Assembly (NCBI GenBank): GCA_040512755.1
Contig: JBEVEP010000047.1
Span: forward strand, 1-11,472
Length of the DNA stretch: 11,472 nt
Direction of reading: 5' to 3'
From: JBEVEP01 sp040512755
GTDB lineage: Bacteria; Pseudomonadota; Alphaproteobacteria; Rhizobiales; Rhizobiaceae
Each line of letters starts with the position of its first letter. Position 1 is the stretch's first letter. Made by a program: the position numbers and the translations under genes. The notes under the pieces are model-generated. The model did no database searches. It saw only the letters and a list, made by a program, of their open reading frames with translations, and was not told the origin of the DNA. This document shows, one piece after another, positions 1 to 5,245 of the stretch.

Positions 1-272
1 CCGATCTGGTAAGACCGCGCGTCAAATACGTTATTGGGCCCGACGGCAGCCCGCTTACGATCGCCGACCTGCCGCCCACCAATACGCGACGCTGGGTCAT
101 CCGCCGCAAGGCGGAGGTCGTCGCCGCCGTCCGCGGCGGACTGCTCAGCCTCGACGAAGCCTGCCAGCGCTACAAGCTGACGGTCGAGGAGTTCCTTTCC
201 TGGCAAGCCTCCATCGACGAGTACGGGCTTGCCGGCCTCCGCACGACGCGTATCCAGCAATACAGGCACTGA
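1..272 (+). CDS. sciP: SciP, DUF1153 family inhibitor of CtrA (5' end cut by window edge)
   Basis: SciP is a small helix-turn-helix protein. In Caulobacter it binds CtrA at target promoters and blocks transcription activation, separating early from late CtrA targets. The reading frame is open from base 3 and ends with TGA at 270-272. The first visible residues are DLVRPRVKYVIGPDG, followed by the family hallmarks TIADLPP, RRWVIRRKAEVV and GLLSLDEA, then the LTVEEFLSW helix and the tail RIQQYRH. The two bases before the first full codon fit the end of ACC, so the start is probably an ATG-ACC just outside the window. The full protein would then be about 91 residues, normal for the family. Its place a short way upstream of ctrA supports the call. 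Only the N-terminal Met-Thr is inferred. Confidence 0.93.
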   Translation, partial: DLVRPRVKYVIGPDGSPLTIADLPPTNTRRWVIRRKAEVVAAVRGGLLSLDEACQRYKLTVEEFLSWQASIDEYGLAGLRTTRIQQYRH

Positions 273-370
273 TCGACGATCAACTAATATCGCCGGCGCG
301 CAAGCAGCCGTCATTTTTGTGGATGTCATGAGCCGGGTTTCGTACAAATCGGCACCCAAATAACCGGAAA

Positions 371-392
371 CGCGCACCTGCACAGGCGCGCG
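371..392 (+). terminator. GC-rich hairpin downstream of sciP
   Basis: CGCGC-a-CCT at 371-379 pairs with AGG-c-GCGCG at 384-392, with one internal A/C mismatch and a four-base loop. It lies about 100 bases after the sciP stop. No T-run follows, so it could be a 3'-end stabiliser or part of a factor-dependent terminator. Its function is inferred from position only. Confidence 0.3.
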
Positions 393-498
393 GAGTAGGA
401 GTTATCGCCGGTCTAGGGCTACGACAGCACTTCGCTCCAGGAAGAGATCGTAGTCGAGCCGTGCGTCTCGTCATCGGAGAGCCGCGAGAAGCCGTCGC

Positions 499-600
499 CT
501 AGAGCAGAATCCCGAAAAGTGCGTAGCGGTTTTCGGAAAAGATCATGCGAAAATCAAAGAGTTAGAGCACGGTGACGACTCCAAAGACGTCATCGTGCTC
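499..600. repeat. RIME-like palindromic intergenic repeat, copy 1
   Basis: This is a two-part element. Palindrome A at 512-536 is CCGAAAA, an 11-base centre gtgcgtagcgg, then TTTTCGG. It is flanked by imperfectly complementary arms (gcagaatc at 505-512 and gatcatgc near 541-548). Palindrome B at 565-600 pairs GAGCACGGTGACG with CGTCATCGTGCTC (12 of 13 positions) around a ten-base loop. Palindrome A matches the copy at 3414-3438 at 24 of 25 bases. The bipartite form resembles the Rhizobium intergenic mosaic elements (RIME) known from rhizobial genomes. That family name is from memory of the family, not from a search. Confidence 0.75.
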
Positions 601-1022
601 TACGGCAAAGCCGCTATTGCAAGGCACAGGTCCAGAGCCTGTTCGCCAATATCAAGGGCTGTCGGCGCATTCCACCGCGCTACGGCTAATGCACCCACGA
701 CCCATATCTGAAACCAGACCCCCAAGGCCGTGTAGACGACCTTGGCAGGTGTTGGATTGAGGATTTCCGGACGGAGTTCCGTTTGATTCATGGGTTGGCG
801 ACTGATTTGCAGGTTGACGATGCCGAGAAGGATGACGGAAGCGGACTATACGAATGCTCTGAAGGAAGTCAGTGCATCGCTGCCGGATCTAGGTGAGACC
901 GCCAAATCTTGCCCAGTCGATAGCGCCGACAACAAAAATATCGGCAATATCAGAAATAGGTGTGTAACTACAAACTCAGAAAAAATCATTAACGCATGAG
1001 TAATCGGCAATTATATCAATCG

Positions 1023-1053
1023 TACTCGTATGATGTCTATTGTCATACTTGTA
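1023..1053. promoter_or_regulatory. Dyad upstream of the secreted-protein gene, possible operator
   Basis: TACTCGTATGA at 1023-1033 and TCATACTTGTA at 1043-1053 are inverted copies, matching at 9 of 11 positions around a nine-base spacer. The dyad lies about 15 bases before the putative -35 hexamer at 1069. This is where an activator or repressor of the downstream gene could bind. No regulator gene sits beside it, so its partner is unknown. Confidence 0.4.
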
Positions 1054-1068
1054 AGTCGTAAGGGTTAC

Positions 1069-1097
1069 TTGCGCTAGACAATAATTAAATTTATTAT
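1069..1097 (+). promoter_or_regulatory. Putative sigma-70 promoter for the secreted-protein gene
   Basis: TTGCGC at 1069-1074 (3 of 6 to TTGACA) and TATTAT at 1092-1097 (5 of 6 to TATAAT) are separated by exactly 17 bases in an AT-rich stretch. Transcription would begin near 1104 and leave a leader of about 60 bases. The -35 match is weak and the region is AT-rich enough to give chance -10 matches. Confidence 0.4.
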
Positions 1098-1163
1098 ACA
1101 ATAACATTATAAAACGTGGAGCTCCATAACTAGGTTTTTTCTAACATAAATAGGGAGGGGAGC

Positions 1164-1640
1164 ATGCAAAGATCAATATTTGCCACGGGAATTATTTCTC
1201 TTACTATAGTTGCAATTGGCTCAAGCATTGGCCAGGCTGCAGAGATCAAGAGAGACAAAATCGCGCAATGGGGTGACCCGTTAACTCCGCCTCAAAGCCG
1301 CACAACTTGCATTGGCTATGCCTCTGGAAATTGGCCTTGGGGTGGCGGGTGGAAAACCTGCAGTGAGTGGAAAACTGAGTGGAGGCACATGGAGGTTGAG
1401 GCCCACTTGGTCATCAGTGGACCCTCTGATTTGGGCGATGCTGCAAAGAACGCTGCCTCGGAATGCGCCTTGACAGCTATAGCTGCCGGAGCGGCTGCGG
1501 GCTACGCGAGCGGCGGAACCGCAGCTATCGCGGCTGCCAAGGTAGCGTTTACAGCGTGTATGGGAACAAAGGGAATTGAGATCGCAGATCAGTATTCTAT
1601 CGATTTTCAGACAAATTCGTTCTGGACCGACTGGGGTTAG
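1164..1640 (+). CDS. Uncharacterised small secreted Cys/Trp-rich protein
   Basis: I do not recognise this family. The 158-residue product starts with a clear Sec signal peptide: MQR, a hydrophobic stretch to about residue 22, and likely cleavage after Ala25 or Ala26 (GQAA-E). The mature part, about 132 residues, has four cysteines (49, 66, 101, 132), enough for two disulfides. A first half is Trp-rich (W36, W57, W59, W63, W69, W73). A Gly/Ala-rich, probably helical hydrophobic segment runs from Cys101 to Cys132. The tail is FWTDWG. A strong Shine-Dalgarno (gggagggga) lies a few bases before the ATG, so the gene is probably translated. Its GC content is lower than its neighbours and the upstream DNA is AT-rich, which suggests transfer from elsewhere. 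A membrane-active or bacteriocin-like peptide or an envelope-associated protein are possible roles, but nothing here proves either. Immunity and export genes are absent. Confidence 0.75.
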   Translation: MQRSIFATGIISLTIVAIGSSIGQAAEIKRDKIAQWGDPLTPPQSRTTCIGYASGNWPWGGGWKTCSEWKTEWRHMEVEAHLVISGPSDLGDAAKNAASECALTAIAAGAAAGYASGGTAAIAAAKVAFTACMGTKGIEIADQYSIDFQTNSFWTDWG

Positions 1641-1642
1641 CT

Positions 1643-1657
1643 CTGGATCTGATCCAG
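1643..1657 (+). terminator. Small hairpin directly after the secreted-protein gene
   Basis: CTGGAT at 1643-1648 and ATCCAG at 1652-1657 form a six-pair stem with a three-base loop. It begins two bases after the stop codon and is followed by tttctgt. It fits a weak intrinsic terminator, but the stem is short and the T-tract is broken. Confidence 0.35.
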
Positions 1658-1875
1658 TTTCTGTCCGCAAACATTATACGGTTGATTTTGTTGAGTCGTA
1701 AACTTTGCGCGGACCACGCCTCGGCGGTGTCAGGTATCTTGGGTCGTGCCACTGATTGCAAAGATCCTGCCATCGCCGGAGCCGACAACATGGGATACCC
1801 GATATTCCTCTACGGCAACGTTCGATCGCCTTCGACAAGCTTCCAGAAAATAAGAGTTCGGTGCGTGCGCCGCTA
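1658..1875. other. Spacer between converging genes, no gene seen
   Basis: This stretch separates the secreted-protein gene (plus) from the end of fliJ (minus). I see no supported gene, no strong hairpin and no repeat. One GANTC site lies at 1693-1697. Open frames that run into it are extensions of the antisense frames of fliJ. Confidence 0.5.
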
Positions 1876-2253
1876 TCACCCGATCATGGCGTTGCGGGTG
1901 TCAGGCGTGGCTTCCCGCACTTTGCCGTCGCGGGACTCCAGCAATTCCGCCTTCGAAAGTTCGGCTTCGGCCTCGGCCAGAATGGATTGCGCAGCACTCT
2001 TCTGCTGCGCGAGGTCGGTCTGCGAATTCTTAAGGTTGTCTCGCCTCAACCGGGCGGCTTTGGCGAATGTCGGATAGGCGAAGTGGTTGACGTCGGTGAT
2101 GCCGGCTTTCCGTTCCTCGCTGGCAATCTGAATGTCCAGCTCGTTCGCCATGCGGTCAAACTCGGCGATCATCATGTCGAGCTGCATCAGCTGCCGGCGC
2201 TTCTCGTTCACCTGAAACTGCTTCAGCCGAACAAGGTTCTCACGTGACTTCAT
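1876..2253 (-). CDS. fliJ: FliJ-like flagellar export chaperone
   Basis: The 125-residue product is almost entirely charged helix: about residues 1-50 (MKSRENLVRLKQFQVNEKRR onward) and 65-108 form two coiled-coil arms. They are joined by a turn with HFAYPTFAKAA, which is typical of rhizobial FliJ proteins. FliJ is the stalk-like component of the flagellar type III export apparatus. It links the FliI ATPase to the FlhA gate and escorts chaperones in the cytoplasm. I chose the ATG at 2251-2253 because the family starts MKSR and a GGGAG lies upstream. An in-frame ATG nine codons earlier is less likely. It is divergent from ctrA and shares its regulatory spacer, which fits CtrA control of flagellar genes. 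FliJ sequences diverge fast, so the call rests on length, coiled coil and location. Confidence 0.78.
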   Translation of the reverse strand: MKSRENLVRLKQFQVNEKRRQLMQLDMMIAEFDRMANELDIQIASEERKAGITDVNHFAYPTFAKAARLRRDNLKNSQTDLAQQKSAAQSILAEAEAELSKAELLESRDGKVREATPDTRNAMIG

Positions 2254-2324
2254 GCCTCGGTACTCCCAGAACGCAGACACTTCGGCCGACGGCCGCTACT
2301 CTTTTCAAACACTGCGCCGTCCCT

Positions 2325-2637
2325 GATTCGCCACCTTCCGGCCTGCTTTGGAAACAAATTCCTAAGATTCTGGACCGCTGGTAACGATTCGTTTACGGGC
2401 ATTGTTAATCATACGTGTCAGGACTTAAGGCACGGTAAAAATCCGGGTTCGAAACGTCGGTACGAAAGGGCAAAGTACCAGAGTCGGATACGGTGATTTG
2501 TTAATGTAGAGCGTGAAGAGATCGACTCAGCGATTCACATTTAGATTCAAGAAGCTGTGGTCATAAGCTGAAAAATCTGATATCCCTTGCAAAGCGGAAT
2601 TAGATTTTGTTAACCATTCGATGGCAGCCTCCGATTC
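2325..2637. promoter_or_regulatory. Cluster of eight GANTC (CcrM) sites upstream of ctrA
   Basis: GANTC occurs at 2325, 2366, 2386, 2481, 2524, 2532, 2544 and 2633. About one would be expected by chance in 313 bases. Three of them (GACTC, GATTC, GATTC) fall within 2524-2548. CcrM methylates the A of GANTC. In Caulobacter, hemimethylation of one such site after fork passage activates the ctrA P1 promoter. The cluster indicates that ctrA here, and possibly fliJ, is coupled to replication in the same way. The site positions are read directly from the sequence. The regulation is inferred. Confidence 0.7.
2610..2617 (+). promoter_or_regulatory. CtrA-type half-site TTAACCAT in the ctrA upstream region
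   Basis: TTAACCAT lies 85-92 bases before the ctrA start codon. It matches the CtrA recognition half TTAAC and the extended form reported for rhizobial CtrA boxes. A -35-like TTGCAA at 2587-2592 lies 17 bases before it. Related TTAAT sequences occur at 2405-2409 and 2501-2505. It is a candidate site for CtrA autoregulation. No full TTAA-N7-TTAA box is present. Confidence 0.45.
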
Positions 2638-2701
2638 AGGCAATCTCTGCGTCGGGCCGAGGGTCGCGAGGGACCGACCGTCGCGGGAAAAGGGGAATGA
2701 A

Positions 2702-3397
2702 ATGCGCGTTCTGCTGATAGAAGACGACAGTGCAACCGCACAAAGCATCGAACTGATGCTGAAATCCGAAAGCTTCAACGTTTATACGACCGATCTCGGC
2801 GAAGAGGGCGTCGATCTCGGAAAGCTCTACGACTACGACATCATTCTCCTCGATCTCAATCTGCCTGATATGTCGGGCTATGAGGTCCTGCGGACGCTGC
2901 GTCTGTCCAAGGTCAAGACGCCGATCCTGATCCTGTCGGGCATGGCGGGCATCGAAGACAAGGTGCGCGGGCTGGGCTTCGGCGCCGACGACTACATGAC
3001 GAAGCCGTTCCACAAGGACGAACTCGTCGCGCGCATCCATGCCATCGTACGCCGCTCGAAGGGTCACGCCCAGTCGATCATCGCGACTGGCGACCTCATC
3101 GTCAATCTCGACGCCAAGACGGTCGAGGTCGGCGGGCAGCGCGTGCATCTGACCGGCAAGGAATACCAGATGCTGGAGCTGCTTTCGCTCCGCAAGGGCA
3201 CGACGCTCACCAAGGAGATGTTCCTCAACCATCTCTATGGCGGCATGGACGAACCAGAACTCAAGATCATCGACGTGTTCATCTGCAAGCTGCGCAAGAA
3301 GCTCGATGCCGCATCCGGCGGTCAGAACTATATCGAGACAGTCTGGGGACGGGGCTACGTGCTGCGCGAGCCGGAGGACATCCGCGAAAGCGCCTGA
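2702..3397 (+). CDS. ctrA: CtrA, cell-cycle master response regulator
   Basis: CtrA is the essential OmpR-type regulator that controls division, flagella, chemotaxis and DNA methylation genes in alphaproteobacteria. The protein is 231 residues, the same as Caulobacter CtrA. The receiver domain (1 to about 115) has the acidic pocket E7-D8-D9, phosphoacceptor D51 (ILLDLNLPDM), S79 and K101 (YMTKPF). The winged-helix domain (about 125-228) ends in ETVWGRGYVLREP. I chose the ATG at 2702, giving MRVLLIEDD, since this is the invariant family start and an aggggaa Shine-Dalgarno precedes it. The C-terminus ends in ESA, broadly like the Ala-ending tail recognised by ClpXP in Caulobacter. ChpT is its expected phosphodonor. 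Neighbouring sciP and chpT genes confirm identity. Expression is probably controlled by GANTC methylation and by CtrA itself. Confidence 0.97.
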   Translation: MRVLLIEDDSATAQSIELMLKSESFNVYTTDLGEEGVDLGKLYDYDIILLDLNLPDMSGYEVLRTLRLSKVKTPILILSGMAGIEDKVRGLGFGADDYMTKPFHKDELVARIHAIVRRSKGHAQSIIATGDLIVNLDAKTVEVGGQRVHLTGKEYQMLELLSLRKGTTLTKEMFLNHLYGGMDEPELKIIDVFICKLRKKLDAASGGQNYIETVWGRGYVLREPEDIRESA

Positions 3398-3702
3398 ATT
3401 CGACAGCATCGGACCGAAAAGTGCGAAGCGGTTTTCGGATGAATCCGATGCGCAAAACAAAGGCTTAGACCAGGCAACCCGTTTTGAAAGCATCGCGTCA
3501 ACCCGCCTGACGGATGCGTGACGGCGCTGGAGCATCTCGAAACCGCGATCGCTATCCGGCATATGGTCAGGGCTACCTGCCTTGTCCGGTTCGGCTTGAC
3601 ACTTCAAGCGCCTAATCGGCCCCGCATCTCCGCAGCAGGCTCCATGATGCGAAAGCCTTGCGCCGCAGGCGCGACGCCCAACTGCCTGCATGTCCGAAGA
3701 GG
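3398..3702. other. Spacer between converging ctrA and receiver genes
   Basis: The first 120 bases hold the second RIME-like repeat. The remaining 185 bases (about 3520-3702) show no gene, motif or strong hairpin. Short open frames on the plus strand here lack ribosome binding sites and recognisable protein character. Confidence 0.55.
3405..3517. repeat. RIME-like palindromic intergenic repeat, copy 2
   Basis: Arms GCATCGGA (3406-3413) and TCCGATGC (3444-3451) are perfectly complementary. They enclose CCGAAAA-gtgcgaagcgg-TTTTCGG at 3414-3438, which differs from copy 1 by one base in 25. A second hairpin, GCATCgCGTCA at 3490-3500 with TGACGGATGC at 3508-3517, has one bulged base. Copy 1 has the same A-then-B layout. 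The element begins a few bases after the ctrA stop, so it probably also serves as the 3' boundary of the ctrA transcript and separates it from the converging gene. Confidence 0.78.
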
Positions 3703-4095
3703 TCAGGCAACAGACTGCAGGTTTCTTTCGGGCGCAGCCTCGAGGCTTCGGAACCTCTCGAGCAATTGCGGACGGTTGAAGGGCTTCAGCAGATAGCCTT
3801 CGGCGCCCGCTCGCTTGGCGCGCATGATGGCGCCGATGTCGACCTCCGTCAGGCAGACCACGATCCGCGGCTTCACCGATGCCGCGATGCCGCGCACGCG
3901 ACGGATGAACTCGACCGCCGACATGTCTGCCAGCGTGCTGTCGACGACGATGATCTCCGGCATGTCCGACGCGCAGATGCCGAGGGCGTCATAGCCGGTG
4001 CCGGCCTCGATGACGGAAATATCCGGGCCAGCCAGGATACGCTTGGCGACCTTCCGGATGACGCTTGAATCGTCAACAAACATACAGCGTTTCAT
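3703..4095 (-). CDS. Single-domain CheY-like response regulator next to chpT
   Basis: The 130-residue protein is a receiver domain with no output domain. It keeps every residue needed for phosphorylation: D8-D9 (CMFVDDSS), phosphoacceptor D52 (IIVVDSTLADM), T83 (VVCLTE) and K104 (YLLKPF). I chose the ATG at 4093-4095 (MKRCMFVDD), the usual family start. A longer frame to 4143 exists but adds only basic residues. Upstream of it on the minus strand, 182 bases away, is chpT, so the two may share a transcript. Single-domain receivers act through protein contacts or as phosphate sinks. It is not a good match to CpdR or DivK, whose N-termini differ. A plausible but unproven role is a modulator or alternative phosphate acceptor of the ChpT relay. 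Confidence 0.9.
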   Translation of the reverse strand: MKRCMFVDDSSVIRKVAKRILAGPDISVIEAGTGYDALGICASDMPEIIVVDSTLADMSAVEFIRRVRGIAASVKPRIVVCLTEVDIGAIMRAKRAGAEGYLLKPFNRPQLLERFRSLEAAPERNLQSVA

Positions 4096-4173
4096 GTTCC
4101 GGCCCCGTTTGCGCCCACGAAAGGGGGCGACTATGGCCGTCACTTTATCCGGCCTGTCTGAAGAACCAGGAAA

Positions 4174-4195
4174 CCGGAACCGTAAAGTTTTCCGG
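4174..4195. repeat. Small inverted repeat between chpT and the receiver gene
   Basis: CCGGAA at 4174-4179 and TTCCGG at 4190-4195 form a six-pair stem around ten bases. It lies in the 182-base gap between the two minus-strand genes. Its role is unknown; it could be a processing site or a chance palindrome. Confidence 0.25.
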
Positions 4196-4239
4196 ATGCG
4201 GCGCGCATGGCGTCAAGGGCGACGCCATTTGCCTGGATT

Positions 4240-4265
4240 GGCAGAGGCGCCAGAGGCCCTCTGCC
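4240..4265 (-). terminator. Hairpin just after the chpT stop
   Basis: GGCAGAGG (4240-4247) and CCTCTGCC (4258-4265) are a perfect eight-pair stem with a ten-base loop. On the minus strand it begins 12 bases beyond the chpT stop. No T-run follows in that direction. It could attenuate transcription from chpT into the receiver gene or protect the chpT 3' end. Confidence 0.4.
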
Positions 4266-4277
4266 CGAAGACCTCGC

Positions 4278-4907
4278 TCAGGCAGCCGTAAGCACGATTT
4301 CGTCGGCGGCCGCGCGGATCGAGATCGTCATGCCGGCTTCGCGGGCAAGGAGCAGCGTGTAGTAGGGCTGGACCGCATGGGCGTCGATGGCCTCTTCGGG
4401 CCGGTTGCCGGAATGCAGCTCCAGAAATTTCGGGGGGACGCGCACCATCGGACCGCTGGCCGAAAGAACGAATCTGGGTTCGGTCTCGAGATCTTCCAGC
4501 CTGACCGTGATCTTACCGCCGCGCGGGATCGCGCCATTGGCGATCAGGATCAGATTGAGCAGCAGCTTGACCTTGTTCTTCGGCAGCAGCGCCCGCCTAC
4601 CGTTCCAGACAAGCTCCGGCTTCTCGTTCTTGAGGAACGCAATGGCCACCGCCTCGGCATCGCCGGTGTCGATAAGCATGCCGGCCGAGCCGGCCGCGCC
4701 AAAGGCGATGCGGGCAAACTGCAGCCGCGCCGAAGCGTTGCGGGCGCTGGCGCGGATCAGGTTCATAGCGTCCTCGTCGGCGCCGCCCTCGTCGAGAAGT
4801 TCCAGCCCATTGTTGATTGCGCCGACCGGCGAGATGATGTCGTGACAGACGCGGCTGCACAGCAGTGCCGCCAGATCGGGGGCGGAAAGCATGAAGGGCT
4901 CGGCCAT
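4278..4907 (-). CDS. chpT: ChpT histidine phosphotransferase
   Basis: ChpT carries phosphate from the hybrid kinase CckA to both CtrA and the receiver CpdR, so it sets CtrA activity and stability together. The product is 209 residues. The N-terminal helical dimerisation/phosphotransfer region carries the phosphorylated His22 in the block CSRVCHDIISPVGAINNGLE. The C-terminal half resembles a kinase ATPase fold without nucleotide-binding glycine boxes, as in other ChpT proteins. I chose the ATG at 4905-4907 (MAEPFMLSAPDLAALL) because the family starts there. The open frame extends to 5114, but those residues overlap the divergent promoter region. A GANTC site lies 63 bases upstream of the start (4970-4974), which hints at replication-coupled expression. 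Linkage to ctrA and eipA is as in Brucella. Confidence 0.93.
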   Translation of the reverse strand: MAEPFMLSAPDLAALLCSRVCHDIISPVGAINNGLELLDEGGADEDAMNLIRASARNASARLQFARIAFGAAGSAGMLIDTGDAEAVAIAFLKNEKPELVWNGRRALLPKNKVKLLLNLILIANGAIPRGGKITVRLEDLETEPRFVLSASGPMVRVPPKFLELHSGNRPEEAIDAHAVQPYYTLLLAREAGMTISIRAAADEIVLTAA

Positions 4908-5245
4908 GTCTGTTGTCCCGCAGTCTCTCGAATAGTCCAGCGCCGATCCCGCCACGTGCACCCCCCAGCGAATCACATCCGCAAATCCCAGATACTGGTT
5001 ACACAGCGCATGGACGCGCATCAAGAAAGCCGGGCTTGAATTGAATGCGAAAAGGGCCGTCCACGCGGCTTTTCCGCTGGTCCAGAACGCCGGCCGAGGC
5101 CTTCGTCCCGCCATTTTCGTACTGGAGCTTAATGGTTGAAAAAGGATTACGGCCTAATTTGCAGCAATATGCCGAATCAAGCGACCGCAAGAGCCGCGAG
5201 CGGCCGAGGCGTCAGCGGAAGTGTTCCCTGACGGAGATTGGAAAT
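4908..5245. promoter_or_regulatory. Divergent chpT/eipA promoter region
   Basis: The 338 bases between the two divergent starts contain no gene. They hold GAATC methylation sites at 4970-4974 (chpT side) and 5174-5178 (eipA side). The sequence TTAATGGTT at 5129-5137 includes TTAA and the reverse complement of AACCAT, making a partial CtrA box. A -35-like TTGAAA (5136-5141) overlaps it, but no -10 hexamer stands at the proper distance. In Brucella, eipA transcription has been reported to depend on CtrA, which fits this layout. Exact start sites cannot be read from sequence. Confidence 0.5.

Larger units (their letters stand above)
273..1163. other. Long gene-poor spacer between sciP and the secreted-protein gene
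   Basis: These 890 bases contain no convincing gene. The first part has ordinary GC content and holds a hairpin at 371-392 and a RIME-like repeat near 499-600. The part from about 1000 onward is strongly AT-rich (roughly one third GC over 1021-1140) and carries a dyad and a promoter for the next gene. Short open frames exist: minus 600-791 could encode a small hydrophobic peptide, and plus 790-999 is another. Neither has a clear ribosome binding site or a recognised family. The mixed composition suggests an insertion or decay zone inside an otherwise conserved locus. Confidence 0.6.
2254..2701. other. Divergent fliJ/ctrA regulatory spacer (448 bp)
   Basis: No gene lies here. The spacer is less GC-rich than its flanks and contains the GANTC cluster and the TTAACCAT site. 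It must hold the ctrA promoter(s) and the fliJ promoter. No canonical sigma-70 promoter stands out, which is usual when activators are needed. An in-frame ATG at 2621 would extend CtrA by 27 residues, but it lies inside this control region. Confidence 0.7.

Noticed and set aside
280..474. Minus-strand 64-codon frame after sciP
   Set aside because: Arg/Pro/Ala-rich composition without motifs; it overlaps the post-sciP hairpin.
790..999. Plus-strand 69-codon frame upstream of the secreted gene
   Set aside because: It has no clear ribosome binding site or known motif, and it runs from GC-rich into AT-rich DNA. Part of it looks helical but the evidence is too thin.
273..1163. Possible tRNA or integration (att) site in the long spacer
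   Set aside because: I found no tRNA-like fold, no direct repeat flanking the AT-rich segment and no integrase.
2621..2701. Longer CtrA start adding 27 residues
   Set aside because: The extension is not like any CtrA N-terminus and overlaps the control region; the later ATG has a good Shine-Dalgarno and gives the exact family length.
2636..3691. Minus-strand 351-codon open frame antisense to ctrA
   Set aside because: It mirrors ctrA codons, has no protein-family character, and ctrA on the plus strand is certain.
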